The notes under the pieces: generated by a model
The model's database searches: none
Told to the model about the DNA's origin: nothing
What the model saw: only the letters and a program-made list of their open reading frames with translations
Shown: positions 1 to 10,372 of the stretch, one piece after another
Position numbering within the stretch: the stretch's first letter is position 1
How the letters are laid out: each line of letters starts with the position of its first letter
Assembly (NCBI GenBank): GCA_030374805.1
Contig: JARGSG010000203.1
Location: 248,001 to 312,000 of the forward strand
DNA length: 64,000 nucleotides
Reading direction: 5' to 3'
DNA from: Gracilaria gracilis
Lineage: Eukaryota > Rhodophyta > Florideophyceae > Gracilariales > Gracilariaceae
Program-made: the position numbers and the translations under genes

Positions 1-509
1 ATATATAAAGTCTATCTTCTGGAAGGCTGTCTCTCTTCGTCACATGGACGTGACACTTACAGTGGTAAATAGATTTTGAAATTGTGTGATTTCCTGCATT
101 TCCCTGAGAACCAGGCGACAAAATGAATGTAGCAAAGGTTTGGGTAATGTTTGATTATCTCCAAGAATGGACCAAAATGCGCCATGTGAAACGGTACAAT
201 TTTTTAATGACTTTTATTGCTTCTCGACATTCTTTTGAAAAAAGAGCCATTCTTTTGAAAAAAGAGCCATTCTAAAAAAAATGGAGTAATATTTGGGGTT
301 TCAGAAATTCAAACTAGCTCTGAATTGGATCTAAACCGCCAAACCTCCTTTCTTAGCTTTGCTATTAGATTTGTTCTATCATAATCTGTTTCAGAAATGC
401 AACTGTGGTGACTGACCACGTGTTATTGAGATCTATTCAAAATTATACAAAAATGGACTTCATTTATACACAGAATACTACATATGCTTGAACGTATTAA
501 TTTTGAAGC
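1..509. other. Gene-free, AT-rich left edge
   Basis: No convincing coding sequence is seen here. The only structure I can point to is a 20-bp unit repeated twice in tandem at 231-270. The stretch lies downstream of the minus-strand gene ending at 510, so it would hold that gene's 3' untranslated region and polyadenylation site. Confidence 0.6.
231..270. repeat. 20-bp tandem duplication
   Basis: Two perfect copies of a 20-base unit beginning tcttttgaaaaaagagccat, at 231-250 and 251-270, followed by the start of a third degenerate copy. Confidence 0.9.
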
Positions 510-1619
510 CTAAAGCTCCATGGCCATGCTATGAATGTGGGCAATATCTCGGACAAGTTCTGACATCCAATGTCCAGCTTTCTTCGCCCAGATTAGTGTT
601 AATGGCACCAAGTCACAGGCAAGCCCAAGCCCAAAGACATTCAGCTGATCCGCCACAGTGGCAACCAAAAAAGAACATGAGCGACGTCCACCCTCCGGGG
701 ACATGCTCAAGCTTGTCATCTCTGTTACACGTCCGTCCAGGTCTAAACTTTGCACGATTCGCCAATCATACGAATTTCTCAAGCTGGAAACCAGCATGTA
801 ATCAACCCTGCAATCATTGCGCTCACTACATATATTCACGTAGGTTCGGAGTCGACAGGATCTGCGTTGTGAAGTAGAGCACTGTCGAAGTAAATGCCCT
901 GGTGTGCCACAGGGCATGCCTGGGATACAGAGCACGAGCGACGCTCCCCCTTCTCTCAGGATGCCGTCGTCGAGTCCTCTTTGCATGAGCCAGGCTGTTT
1001 CCACACAGTTAGTTGCCGGTGCTGAATCATCTCTTTTCAAAAAACCGTGGAGGCGAGAACCGCATCTACGTGCTCCCTGATTTGGCCATTCTTCTACAGA
1101 GAATTCGCTCTGGTAAAGTTGGTCGCCGGGCTTCAACTGTGGGCTTTTAGACTCAGAGAAGGTGTGTTTGAAATCTGTGGCATCAGTTGAACGACACGGG
1201 AACATGTTGACGGTAAGATCAAAGATATTTAAATCTCATCAGAACTCAAGTCATGTTACAGGTACTACAAACATACCGAAAGTTTCGAAAGCAAGCTTCT
1301 CGTAATTCCGGCCTAATTGTTCCCCACGGTCGGAAGGGATATATCCGGGCATTGAAAAGAGTGCGCCATTGGATGGATTCGCTTGCTGAGACAGGTGTAT
1401 TTCGATTCGATTCGCACGATCGCAGCTGCTGAGACACACGATGCAGGAGAAGAATAAGAGGTGTATGAGAAAAGAACGAAGAAGTTGGAGTTTGAAGAGC
1501 GTCATGGTTCCGGTTGGTGATGATGGAGACTCGGTCGATGGTAGCGAGCCGTCGAAGGGCCACGGTAGCGCTTTATCGCGACCAAGAATCAGGGCAATGC
1601 AGACAAGTCGAACAAACAT
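510..1619 (-). CDS. Secreted Cys-rich protein, paralogue A (two exons)
   Basis: Unrecognised protein, paralogous to the gene at 2212-3417. Exon 1 (1619-1277) starts at the first ATG and opens with a hydrophobic signal-like stretch (FVRLVCIALIL). A GT-AG intron of about 102 bp (1276-1175) joins it in phase 1 to exon 2 (1174-510). The neighbouring paralogue has an intron at the same place and phase, which supports the model. The conserved C-terminal half carries CVETAWL, then LCxPxMPCGTPGHLLRxC, then RRxSCRLRTYxxIC with ER/DCRxD, and a hydrophobic tail. The region between the intron and CVETAWL is shorter and less Cys-rich than in the paralogue, so this copy may be diverging or decaying. No known domain family is assigned. 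A secreted or cell-wall role is inferred only from the signal peptide and cysteines. Confidence 0.6.
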
Positions 1620-2211
1620 GTGTAACAAAATCCCGGCGCATCCTTGTTGGGTTTGTGATTGGCATCTGTAACCTTGCTGTCAGGGAGGAGCAAGTGTGGC
1701 CAGGCACCGCCCAATTAAATTCGTGGAAAAAAATGATCCAATCTAGAATGAATATGCTTACAAAGATCAGATTCCTTGCATCTTTTCTGTCCTTGCTGGC
1801 AGATTTCTACGTGTACCAACGGTACACTACTTGGGTGATGATCAGTTGTATCTGGCAGCAGAATTCCACTTGTCTGAACCGTCCCATGACTTGGCCGCTT
1901 CATGGATGGCGGAGCTCGAGATCTGAGCAGCACTCGGGTTTTGATGGTACAACGAACGCGGCATGCTCGATCCACATCAGGGGAGTTTGAAACAAAGATT
2001 CGGCAAACAAGTCGCAATTTCGCAACGTCAAACACCCCATGTCTAGAGACTGTTGTTCAACTTCTTTCTTGTATATCATAACACAAAAGTACATAGAAAG
2101 CTCAGCTCATACTATATAACACCCAAGTCAAATCAAACACGATACTAATACATACATATTACAACTTGAAGGCTAAGAGCACTTTTCACATTTCGGCCAA
2201 TTTTCTCCCGA
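1620..2211. other. Intergenic between the two paralogues
   Basis: About 590 bp between two genes in the same minus-strand orientation. It should contain the promoter of paralogue A and the 3' end of the next gene. Short reading frames on both strands look like chance. No repeat or RNA gene was recognised. Confidence 0.5.
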
Positions 2212-3417
2212 TCATAGCTCCCTAAGCACGCTGCTACGAGCGTTGAAGAAGGCGTTCAACAATTTCAAGAGGCGCTCTCCAACCCTCTCGGCCCATAGCA
2301 CGACTAACAGAACAAAGTCACACACAAATCCGAGCCGCAATGAGCCCAACACATCAGCAGCGAACGCAATAACATAAGAAGCAGACAAGCGGGCGCTATC
2401 CGGAAACACGCTAACGCTGGTCATCTCCAACACACCTCCATCGCTGGTCGCGCTTCGGATACAACTCCAGTCGTGCGAGTGTCTCAAGCGCGAAACCGGC
2501 AAAAAGTCAAGCCGGCAGTCGCCTCTCTCCGCGCAGATCTGCGCATACGTGCGCAGTCGGCAGGACGTTCGTCGTTCTGAGGCACAGTCCCGGAGCAGAT
2601 GGCCAGGAGTGCCGCACGGCATATTCGGCATGCACAGCACTGTGGAAGAGGGCCGTTCACGTAGAATTGCGGTTGCATGCCCGTGTTGCTTGAGCCAGGC
2701 TGTTTCGACACAGTCTGCTACGGCGCCGCCGTCAGGCCCGAGGGAAAGCTCCTGTAATGTGCTTTCCGGCATTTCACAGCTGCAGGCGAGATCGAAAACT
2801 GGGACCGAGTCTGACTCGGGAAGCTGTCTCGCGCACGTTGGCACTAACTGGGTTTCAGGAATAGGGAACAGAATGAGGTAAGAACGGCTTTGGGTGAGAA
2901 CGGTGTAAAGGATGAAGGAGAGAATATTGGCAAAAGGTTTTGCAAAACTTACTTGATCACAACATATGCAGCGGCACATGCCTTCAGTCGGATCTTCTAG
3001 GTTGCTGAGCTCGGCGTCGGACAATTGGAGGTTGGGACATAAAATGAATGTGCACTCATCTGAGATGGCGTCCGAACCCATGCATATGCTTTCCATCCAG
3101 TCCGAGTCGAAATCCATATCGAAGCCTGTGCGAGGCAAAAGCGCAAGAAGAGTGTGAGCACTACGATACAGTGACATTCGCGAAGGGCTTGAAAACATAC
3201 CGGACGATTGAGAATGAGGTTTGTGCGGTTTGTGCGGTTTGTGGGAGGCGGGCGCCGTGGGGCTGGCGGGACGGCGCGGCGGGTCGCGCGAAGCTGTGAC
3301 GGGCGGCGGGCGTGTAGAGGGCGGCGTGGCGCGCACGCGGGCGCAGCTGCACGCGCGCAGAATGCACGCAATGAAAACGAGCCGTACGATGGATGAGGAC
3401 GAGACGTGGGTGAGCAT
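2212..3417 (-). CDS. Secreted Cys-rich protein, paralogue B (three exons)
   Basis: Unrecognised protein. Start chosen at the in-frame ATG at 3417, because the codons upstream lack an ATG. That start gives a classic signal peptide (hydrophobic run IVRLVFIACIL, then ACSCA) followed by a Pro/Arg/Thr-rich spacer. Two introns are proposed: 3200-3126 (75 bp, GTATGT...CAG, phase 1) and 2952-2848 (105 bp, GTAAGT...CAG). Both are multiples of three without stops, so retention would keep the frame. The mature part has a Cys cluster (MCRCICCDQ) and then the conserved block shared with 510-1619: CVETAWL, MPCGTPGHLLRDC, SCRLRTYAQIC, CRLDFLPVS. A second hydrophobic stretch near the C-terminus could be membrane-associated. 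A tandem-duplicated family; function unknown. Confidence 0.65.
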   Translation of the reverse strand: MLTHVSSSSIVRLVFIACILRACSCARVRATPPSTRPPPVTASRDPPRRPASPTAPASHKPHKPHKPHSQSSGMFSSPSRMSLYRSAHTLLALLPRTGFDMDFDSDWMESICMGSDAISDECTFILCPNLQLSDAELSNLEDPTEGMCRCICCDQVSFAKPFANILSFILYTVLTQSRSYLILFPIPETQLVPTCARQLPESDSVPVFDLACSCEMPESTLQELSLGPDGGAVADCVETAWLKQHGHATAILRERPSSTVLCMPNMPCGTPGHLLRDCASERRTSCRLRTYAQICAERGDCRLDFLPVSRLRHSHDWSCIRSATSDGGVLEMTSVSVFPDSARLSASYVIAFAADVLGSLRLGFVCDFVLLVVLWAERVGERLLKLLNAFFNARSSVLREL

Positions 3418-4418
3418 GGCGGGTTTGGCGTTCCATGACCAAGGCGGGGGGCGATGAGCAGATGCGCCAACCACGACGCGCGTTTAATGGTGCTCGTTGA
3501 GAAGTCGTCACACGGCGCCAATCGCTCGCGCTATGCAGCTGCGTGTAACGCCTTTCGTTGCCGTCGGCGACACCAACTTGCTCGCTCACACGCGCAGTGT
3601 TCCCCTTCTCGCAACGCTGCTTGTCTTCAAAATATTTTAATTTAATAATTAGTCCGCCACGTAGATGCAACGTGTTCCACACAGGCCACGTCACATTACC
3701 TGCATTACGTGTCTGACTCTGCCAGTATTCAACGTGGCCACGCTGTAATTCCGAAGTAGTGTAGTGCAGCGACCAGTTTTGACACATTTGTTTTCAGAAT
3801 TCGTCGGCATTTGGGGGTCAAACATGAACGATGCTTGTTTCAAACATCTTTACATATTATTCGTTGAAGGATTGCAGAGGAGTAGTGCTACTGAAACTAA
3901 TATCTGAAACTCTTGTCTTCTTGAATGCATGCTTGTAGACTACGTGAATCCTTGCATCTTCAATTGTTCCGAAACTAGGAGCGAGAAAACAAACGAATGT
4001 CAAATGTTTTGTGTCTGTCATCTGCAGCTCACAGGCCACTACATACAATATGTCAATGAGTACAAAATGTCTCAGACTGCTCGGATAGAAACCTGGTGGT
4101 ACAGGCAGTGTTTTAGATTACGTAAAAGCTTTTGCAAAAGCCCAACCTGAACAACTAACCGCCAACCTTCGACACCAAAGTCCTAGACGCCGTTTCTACT
4201 AACTTTCAAACCCCACCACGGGGCCACTTGCCCCATATTGCTCCGAACCCATAAGATCATTTGTGTACCAGAAAAAGTGACGACAACAACATTCTTTAAT
4301 CCTTGAGAGAATAGCCTCCTTCCAGTAACATAACCTTGAATTCTCTGCATTTTCGAACATCGTCCACCTCAAGCGAAATTTCGAAAGCATTATGGTCCGC
4401 CTGAGGAACGTTTGTCAA
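3418..4418. other. Intergenic region
   Basis: Promoter side of paralogue B. The GC-rich 3420-3560 part is still recognisable as the 5' flank shared with the degenerate copy at 26.2 kb. The AT-rich remainder (3600-4418) shows only short overlapping frames on both strands with no protein-like character. Confidence 0.5.
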
Positions 4419-5879
4419 TCATGTTTGGCGTCGCAAGAGAATTCGTATATTGCTGGCCAATATCAGACATTGGCCCATGGATAACGACTGAATACGAACG
4501 GTTCTTCCCGACTTCAACCTCATTTCGAGCTCACATCTATTCACGTCTATACTCGAGCCGATCGAAAGAATGGGGCGGTTACAGGCATTTCGAACAACTT
4601 TTGCAGCATGCACCTTCCAGAGAACAGATTCTATGTCACTCATCACCACGTAGCGTGTTCGACAATATCCAAGTACCAACAAGTCTAGAACGTAAGGGTG
4701 TTTTCGTCTCGATACAAATGTGACTGTACTCCACGTTTTGCCATTGCGATGATACATTGGAAAAAAGCATGGCATAGTTGCTACCAAGAAAGCCTCTCCC
4801 CCAGGTATGCCGAGTATAAAACCAACAGATGCCGCAAGAACCGCCACCAGTATAATATCTCCGATGACGTTTTGACCATAAACAGACCGAGATGGATTGT
4901 ACCAACTCATTGACCCACCCTCATCTGTGTGATTCGTGCGTGTGACACGGATAGTGGAAGGAGAAAGAGCCAAGCAATGGTCACAGTATAATCTGGGGTG
5001 CAACAGCTTGCATTCAAATTCTGGAAGCACGCCAATATCTCGCAGAGCACGCAGACGTTGACGTGCTTCCTTGAGGAGAGCTCGACTTCCATCGCAGTCT
5101 GCACAGTTTCCAATCAGAATTGGCTTTCCTGTTGTCATCACTTCGAAACAATGTAAAAAGATTGACGAATGATGGCTTCCTTCTTCCAGCTCCGGATAAA
5201 CAAGCAACTTCCTCTCTTGATTCTCATACGAAAATCCGCCAAACCCTATCACGCATTTAACTGGGATCTGATGTATAACTTGGTTGTGCTTATCAACAAC
5301 ATACAGCATTTGATCCGTGAACGAGATTAAGACTCCATTCCCTATCACATGATCAGCGTCACATGTGCGCAACATAAATACCATCAAACAGTCAAACAGC
5401 ATGCAAAGTATCATGAAAATTGTGCCCTGAATTTCGTTTTGCACCAAGAAAAAAAACCCCAACACATAAGCGCGAACGAGCTCGTAGGAAAAGAGATGAA
5501 TCCGACGATTGTTTGTACTTCGTTGCCCTGAGCGAAAGTATTGTTGGACTATCAATCTCATGTTGTCAGCTTGTAGGAGATAATCTTCACTTTTGTCGCG
5601 ATGGTCTTTGCAGCAAAGAGGGTCTGTGCCTAGAGTGCGCGCAGAAGTAGCCCAAACCAACACGAGTGCGTCTGAATAAGAAACAATAGCACCACAGCGC
5701 TGAAAGCAGTGTGGGAAACGAAGAGGGGAGGTGCGTAGTAACGGGTCCAGTTGATTTTGAAGTAAAGCAGAGTATACCGAGGAGCCTCTCAGAGCTTCGG
5801 GGCTCGGCGATGTGGGTAGTGAGTATGGGAGCATGGGTGAAACACTTCTCTGTTGAGACGGAGCGGGTGAAGTAGACAT
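4419..5879 (-). CDS. Uncharacterised membrane protein with two hydrophobic hairpins
   Basis: 486-residue intronless frame from the first ATG (5879). The frame stays open upstream without an ATG, so an upstream exon is possible. The N-terminus is Ser/Pro-rich and probably disordered. Two strongly hydrophobic segments are visible: about residues 136-169 (YVLGFFFLVQ...IFMILCMLFDCLMVFML) and about 339-376 (IILVAVLAASVGFILGIPG...). Each is long enough for a membrane hairpin. Each hydrophobic block is followed by a soluble beta-rich-looking module (for example VLISFTDQMLYVVD after the first), which may be an internal duplication. CxxC pairs occur near residues 258-261 and 298-301. I do not recognise the family. 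Likely an integral membrane protein. Confidence 0.6.
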   Translation of the reverse strand: MSTSPAPSQQRSVSPMLPYSLPTSPSPEALRGSSVYSALLQNQLDPLLRTSPLRFPHCFQRCGAIVSYSDALVLVWATSARTLGTDPLCCKDHRDKSEDYLLQADNMRLIVQQYFRSGQRSTNNRRIHLFSYELVRAYVLGFFFLVQNEIQGTIFMILCMLFDCLMVFMLRTCDADHVIGNGVLISFTDQMLYVVDKHNQVIHQIPVKCVIGFGGFSYENQERKLLVYPELEEGSHHSSIFLHCFEVMTTGKPILIGNCADCDGSRALLKEARQRLRALRDIGVLPEFECKLLHPRLYCDHCLALSPSTIRVTRTNHTDEGGSMSWYNPSRSVYGQNVIGDIILVAVLAASVGFILGIPGGEAFLVATMPCFFPMYHRNGKTWSTVTFVSRRKHPYVLDLLVLGYCRTRYVVMSDIESVLWKVHAAKVVRNACNRPILSIGSSIDVNRCELEMRLKSGRTVRIQSLSMGQCLILASNIRILLRRQT

Positions 5880-6515
5880 TTCGGAAGAACAACTTGAAAG
5901 CAGAACTGGACGAGTGGGAACCTGTAGCTGGTGAACCTTGATAAGGTGAGCATCTCCGGAGAACAAGCTACTACGTGTAGCGCTACTTCCTCCGTAAGAT
6001 TTTAGCTGAAGTATGGAGCGATCTCCGGGTTAGGAGCAAATGGAGGTTGAGCAACAAGGAGGTTTGGGCCAAGTTTATGTTCTGTAACTGCAAACGTTTT
6101 GTTTTGGAGGAGTCAGTCGACGTGGAATCAAAGAGAATGCGGGAAATGGCAGTTTTTCCAACATGTACTTGATAGCAAAGCTCCTACTAACAAACGGGCT
6201 GAGCTAAAGTAGAGCTAATCAAGGGCTTTGCTCAAAGCAAAAGCTATTTTAAAGCTGCAGCAAGCTAGCAAAATGCTAAACTACAACTTGGTACAACCTT
6301 GAAATGTACCGCTTATATTTTGAACAACCTCTTTTCTTTTGAAAAAAATATTACGGTGCAATAAAGGTTTTTCAAAAAATGCGCCGTGTCACACGGCGCA
6401 TTTTCCCTTCTTTCTGGAGACAAGCCCTACATTGGATCACTACCATACCAACAAATTAAAATGCAAGGAAAAGAACCAATTCCCCAAACGGAGAATTTGG
6501 AGAAAAACCGTAGTA
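5880..6515. other. Intergenic, 5' of the membrane-protein gene
   Basis: AT-rich, with purine-rich simple runs. It contains the perfect palindrome at 6376-6404 and ends at the left terminal repeat of the pogo-like transposon. No gene seen. Confidence 0.5.
6376..6404. repeat. Perfect 14-bp-arm palindrome
   Basis: Arms aaaatgcgccgtgt (6376-6389) and acacggcgcatttt (6391-6404) flank a single c. It would extrude as a very tight hairpin. It lies about 110 bp outside the left end of the DNA transposon. It could be a transposon footprint, a small foldback element or a transcription terminator-like structure; the sequence alone does not decide. Confidence 0.85.
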
Positions 6516-6541
6516 ACGTACGATGCCCCAATGGCGGGAAT
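6516..6541 (+). repeat. Left terminal inverted repeat of the pogo-like transposon
   Basis: Starts acgtacgatgcc after the dinucleotide TA. Inverted match to 20500-20525 with three mismatches. Confidence 0.8.
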
Positions 6542-6873
6542 TGATCAGTTTGAGGAACAAAACTCACCACATTTATTGTAGCCGAGGCGATCTCCACTTT
6601 TTTGCGGACTTCTGAGACGCTAATGAAAGCGAAGATAAAGGTAAACCTCGCCAAGAAGACTGAAAGCATATAGACATAACAACCGGTAGTTACAACGCAA
6701 CCAACAACCCTTAAAAACGCCCACAAAACCACAAGTGTGCTGGAATATGAGACAAAATATCTCCCGCGCAAAAGCACATCACCCAGTATAAGACTGCAAT
6801 GTCATCAAAGTGACCCAATTGTAGCAACTGTTCAGCTCTGCGTGGCAGGAACTTGAGGCATAAACCGTGAGCT

Positions 6874-7554
6874 CTAACTCCGGGCTTTTTTTCTAGCCAC
6901 CGTGCGCTCCTGCCGCTCCTGTCGACGCTTGGCACGATTGGAATTCAATCGCTCACGGGTTTTGGCAGGCTTTGGTGCCAAGCATGAGAGACGCCACAGG
7001 TCAGCCGAACTCTCTAGCATCGCCCGCTTTGCGCATCTTTTCACACCCTTGGACTCCTTTCGTTTGTCTAGATCCTCCAAAGCCGCAAGGACAGCGTCAT
7101 TTGTCAGCATAGCACCATGCTCCGTATTCACTCGGATTGTGCCAATTTCTTCAACGACTCCGTCACGCAGTAGCGTACGTTTTGAAGACTTGTAAGACTG
7201 CATCACATCTTCCAGTTTGACTTCTTTCTCATCCCCACGAAACAACCATTCCAACATTTTAACTGACGCTCCTACTTGATTTAAAATGAACGTGCCCGTA
7301 TTGCGAAACCCACTGCGAATGTTCGAAATAGTGACACCCTTGCCATACGCATCTGTAATGCAGAGACCTACGTCAAAAGCATCTAGAACGGCTTTAGTTT
7401 GCGCCGCGCGGTGGACAGCTGCTTGAAGATGTGACTTAAAGGCAGAGAAGCCCCCACGTCCAATGGTTGCAGAACATGTGAAGTATGGGACGTAATTACG
7501 ACCGCAATCACTTGGTTTTCACGAAGAGGAAGCAACGAATTCAGCTTCACATGT
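6874..7554 (-). pseudogene. Transposase, C-terminal part (pogo-like DDE), 3' half of the split gene
   Basis: Continuation of the frame that stops at 19008 on the other side of retroelement I. Read on the minus strand from 7549, it begins with the strand after the second catalytic Asp block and soon reaches SHVLQPLDVG, the diagnostic third catalytic motif of pogo/Fot1-type DDE_1 transposases. Just after DVGA (about 7446-7451) one base appears to be missing, because the family-like sequence SAFKSHLQ continues in the next frame. So the gene carries a frameshift in addition to the insertion. The rest runs open through a Lys/Arg-rich C-terminal tail, probably a nuclear-localisation or DNA-binding tail, to a stop at 6874. 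TSD copy catgt is 7550-7554. Confidence 0.8.
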
Positions 7555-8062
7555 TGTAGTACAATGAGACCTCAATGAGTTGGTGCCACGTGGGCCTACT
7601 GGTGCGCCTTGCTGGCTGCACTGTACCCAATTGGTATTCTGTATTTTATAATTTCTAATTTCTAATTTATAGGCTAGGATAATTTAGCATTGCTGGCCCA
7701 TGACAGTAGGTCATGGGCGCAGCCGATGACGTCATGCCCGCAGGGGAGATCGGCGTCGGTGCACCTTGTATATATTGTGGGGCACCTCGCCTTCCCCCTC
7801 GGGTATTGTAAAGTCAGGCACCATTAGGGCAGTAACTATACCATCTTGGTCACTTACTACTCTATTACTATTCAGGTTTTACCGCGCGTCGACGTCTACT
7901 ACCGTACACCTACACGGCCTAGACTAGTTGCCCCGCCGTTTGCCCCTGCGGGTTTCAGGTGCCCTACTACCATATTGGTTGTGTGTTTTTCCCCTTTAGG
8001 TTGAGCCCTCGCGCGCTCCCTCTACCAGGCGGACCCCACACCTTATCGGTATTTGTACGACA
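7555..8062 (+). repeat. 5' LTR of element I
   Basis: 508 bp, tgtagtac...gtacgaca. A TATA-like tatatatt at 7769-7776 could place transcription start in the 3' third. Includes an AT-rich segment with repeated aatttcta and the short inverted repeat cccatgac/gtcatggg. Confidence 0.95.
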
Positions 8063-8065
8063 TTT

Positions 8066-8078
8066 TGGTCTCCCGACC
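8066..8078 (+). other. Candidate primer-binding site, element I
   Basis: tggtctcccgacc begins three bases after the 5' LTR. It starts with TGG, as expected for pairing with the CCA 3' end of a tRNA. It is not the common initiator-Met primer site, and the tRNA is not identified. Confidence 0.5.
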
Positions 8079-8209
8079 TAGAAGGTTCTTGGTTTTTGTC
8101 GTACCTTTACTGGTGAACAGAAGACATTCGAAAGGATTCTGGAAGTTCACACACCTATTTGGTTTGGTAGGAATACTCGCGAAGCAATTGGATACCACTA
8201 TTGGTCACT

Positions 8210-10372
8210 ATGGAAAGACCTAAAAGGATTACTCGTGGCTCTAGCGCGCCACCTAGCCACAAGGGTTCTGCTGCGGCTTCGGCCGCTAAACCCATTCTGG
8301 ATAATCCCGAGGAGTTGCTTCGGCAACCTCGGGCCGGAACCTCAAAGGATACAGGCATTCAGCCACCGTTGGCTCCTGAACCTAACAAGGATTTGCCGAC
8401 AACGGTTGAGGACCTTTGGCCCCAATTGGAAGATCGAGCGAAAGCTCTTTTTACCGCTACGGTTAATGAAGCTATGACCTCAATGGACATGGACGCCGTT
8501 ACCCGCTTGGTGGTTGATCGAGCCGTGCACGAGCTCTCTCAACGCATACCTAAATTGGTTGAAACATACCTCTTAACGGGTGCCCGGGAGCATATCTACC
8601 GAGTGGTTCAAGACCTTTGGGTTTCTGAAGGAATGGCGGAAGCCAAAACCCCTGGGGTGAATGTGGTTACTCGCATACCACAAGGGATCCCTGCCGGTTC
8701 TTCCGCACCAATCAAGCCAATTCCGGCCGATAGTGCGTACCTACAAGGTTTAAGGCAAGGTCAAGAGGGCCATATAGAGATGAGCCCTCGAGACGTGTAC
8801 TTGCCACCCATTGGAGGTAACGTTCGAAAGGACACCAAGACTGGTGGACCTGAGGACGATTCGTCTGACCCAGGAGAGGGGCGACGAAGAAGAAACCGCA
8901 AGGATAAAGAAAGGAGGAGGAGAAAGGGAAAGAATCGCGGCTACGACTCTGACCCCGATTCCTCGAGCTCCGATACCGATACTGGTTCATCGTCGGATGA
9001 TGACCGTAAAGGTAGACGCCAGAAGAGACCGAACAGGGTGGCGAAGAAGTCGTCAAAAAGAAACCGGAAAGGTAAGAAGAAACGGTACGAGTCGTCCGAC
9101 TCGGATTCGGACACCGATACAACCCTAGAGGTGCGTCAGCCGCTGAACGATATGTTCACCAAAGCGGTTGATTATAGGTCATATCGGTTGAGAAACCGAT
9201 CCTCTGCTTACACCCAAGAGGTTGCGCAGAAGATCACCAAGCACCACAAGAAGCTCAGCTTCCAGATGGGTGATACTACCTTCACAGGTGATGATCCCAT
9301 TGCGGTAATTGAGTTTCTACAGAAGTTCAAGATTGCATGTGACCAAAATGGTTTTTCCGAAGGTGCTGCCATGTGGTTATTCCAGTTTTACCTTAAAGGT
9401 CAAGCTTACCACTTGCTGCAAGGCAGGCTCCGTGGAAATACCCTGGCGGTTGATGAAGAGGGGACAGAGATGTTAGAGACGTACCCAGAAGTGGTTAATT
9501 TCATGTTGGAAACTTACGCTACCGATGAGGTTATCCAGGAAGGTTACGCTGAGGTGCAGGCATATCGCCAACGCTCTAGCCAAACCGAAATGGAATTCTC
9601 GTTGGGCCTTTGGAATCTGGCCACCCGATGCGGTAATGTCTTTACCACTAGTAGGTTGAAGTCGCTCTTTGCCGACAATGTTGACAAAGCGATCCGTTCG
9701 CAGGTACGCAATTACCTGGCGAACAACCGTAAGGTGGACTATAATGGGCTTGCCCGTTATGCCCAGGGACTAGGCGACACTCTCCGTCACGGAAAGAAGC
9801 CGTCGGCGTCCCATACCTCAAAGGATAAACCGAAACGGTCAGTATTGGAGCTAGAAGAAAGCACTACCTCAGAGGGAGATTCGCTCATTCGCGTACCAAC
9901 AGGAATGGCAGTTCATCTCGTGACTGCGCCACAGGCTCAGTCACGAGCCACCTCCATTGGTAATTGGTCGTCGACAGTACCACCAGCTTCGGTAAGGTCG
10001 CCACCGAGTGCGGCGAGCACTCAACAAACCTCAACGGGTGGTTCGCAAGCATCTTCCTATGCTACAGCACCGACCAATCCGGTGACCCGACCTACCTCTA
10101 TGGCAATGCGTGATCCCCAGACAGGTGGATTGGTTTGCTGGCTCTGTTTGTCGCCAGACCATCTGGGGAACAGATGTGATAAAATACCCTCAGGGGTGCG
10201 CGAACATCTGATCAGTGCCAGGCAGCAAAACCACCGTAATCTATATGGATCTGGAAAGAGGGTACAAGCTCAACCATCACCATCTCAGGTTCATCTCGTC
10301 GAGGAAACACCAATCTTGGATAAGGACAGTCCCGCTCAAGAGGAGCAGGAAAACACCGAACGGTTAGCGTAG
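8210..10372 (+). CDS. gag: Gag polyprotein of element I
   Basis: 720 residues from the ATG at 8210. The N-terminal half is variable. A long low-complexity stretch (nucleotides about 8850-9120) alternates Lys/Arg-rich and Asp/Ser-rich blocks (for example DSDPDSSSSDTDTGSSSDDD). The segment after it (about 9130-9800; YGEVQAYRQRSSQTE-like region) resembles the retrotransposon gag capsid fold. Near the C-terminus is one zinc knuckle, CWLCLSPDHLGNRC (CX2CX4HX4C). Gag forms the particle and packages the RNA. The stop TAG at 10370 overlaps the pol frame, which is open from 10324 in the -1 frame. A GGAAAAC at 10348-10354 is a possible slip site. The frame is intact. Confidence 0.9.
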   Translation: MERPKRITRGSSAPPSHKGSAAASAAKPILDNPEELLRQPRAGTSKDTGIQPPLAPEPNKDLPTTVEDLWPQLEDRAKALFTATVNEAMTSMDMDAVTRLVVDRAVHELSQRIPKLVETYLLTGAREHIYRVVQDLWVSEGMAEAKTPGVNVVTRIPQGIPAGSSAPIKPIPADSAYLQGLRQGQEGHIEMSPRDVYLPPIGGNVRKDTKTGGPEDDSSDPGEGRRRRNRKDKERRRRKGKNRGYDSDPDSSSSDTDTGSSSDDDRKGRRQKRPNRVAKKSSKRNRKGKKKRYESSDSDSDTDTTLEVRQPLNDMFTKAVDYRSYRLRNRSSAYTQEVAQKITKHHKKLSFQMGDTTFTGDDPIAVIEFLQKFKIACDQNGFSEGAAMWLFQFYLKGQAYHLLQGRLRGNTLAVDEEGTEMLETYPEVVNFMLETYATDEVIQEGYAEVQAYRQRSSQTEMEFSLGLWNLATRCGNVFTTSRLKSLFADNVDKAIRSQVRNYLANNRKVDYNGLARYAQGLGDTLRHGKKPSASHTSKDKPKRSVLELEESTTSEGDSLIRVPTGMAVHLVTAPQAQSRATSIGNWSSTVPPASVRSPPSAASTQQTSTGGSQASSYATAPTNPVTRPTSMAMRDPQTGGLVCWLCLSPDHLGNRCDKIPSGVREHLISARQQNHRNLYGSGKRVQAQPSPSQVHLVEETPILDKDSPAQEEQENTERLA

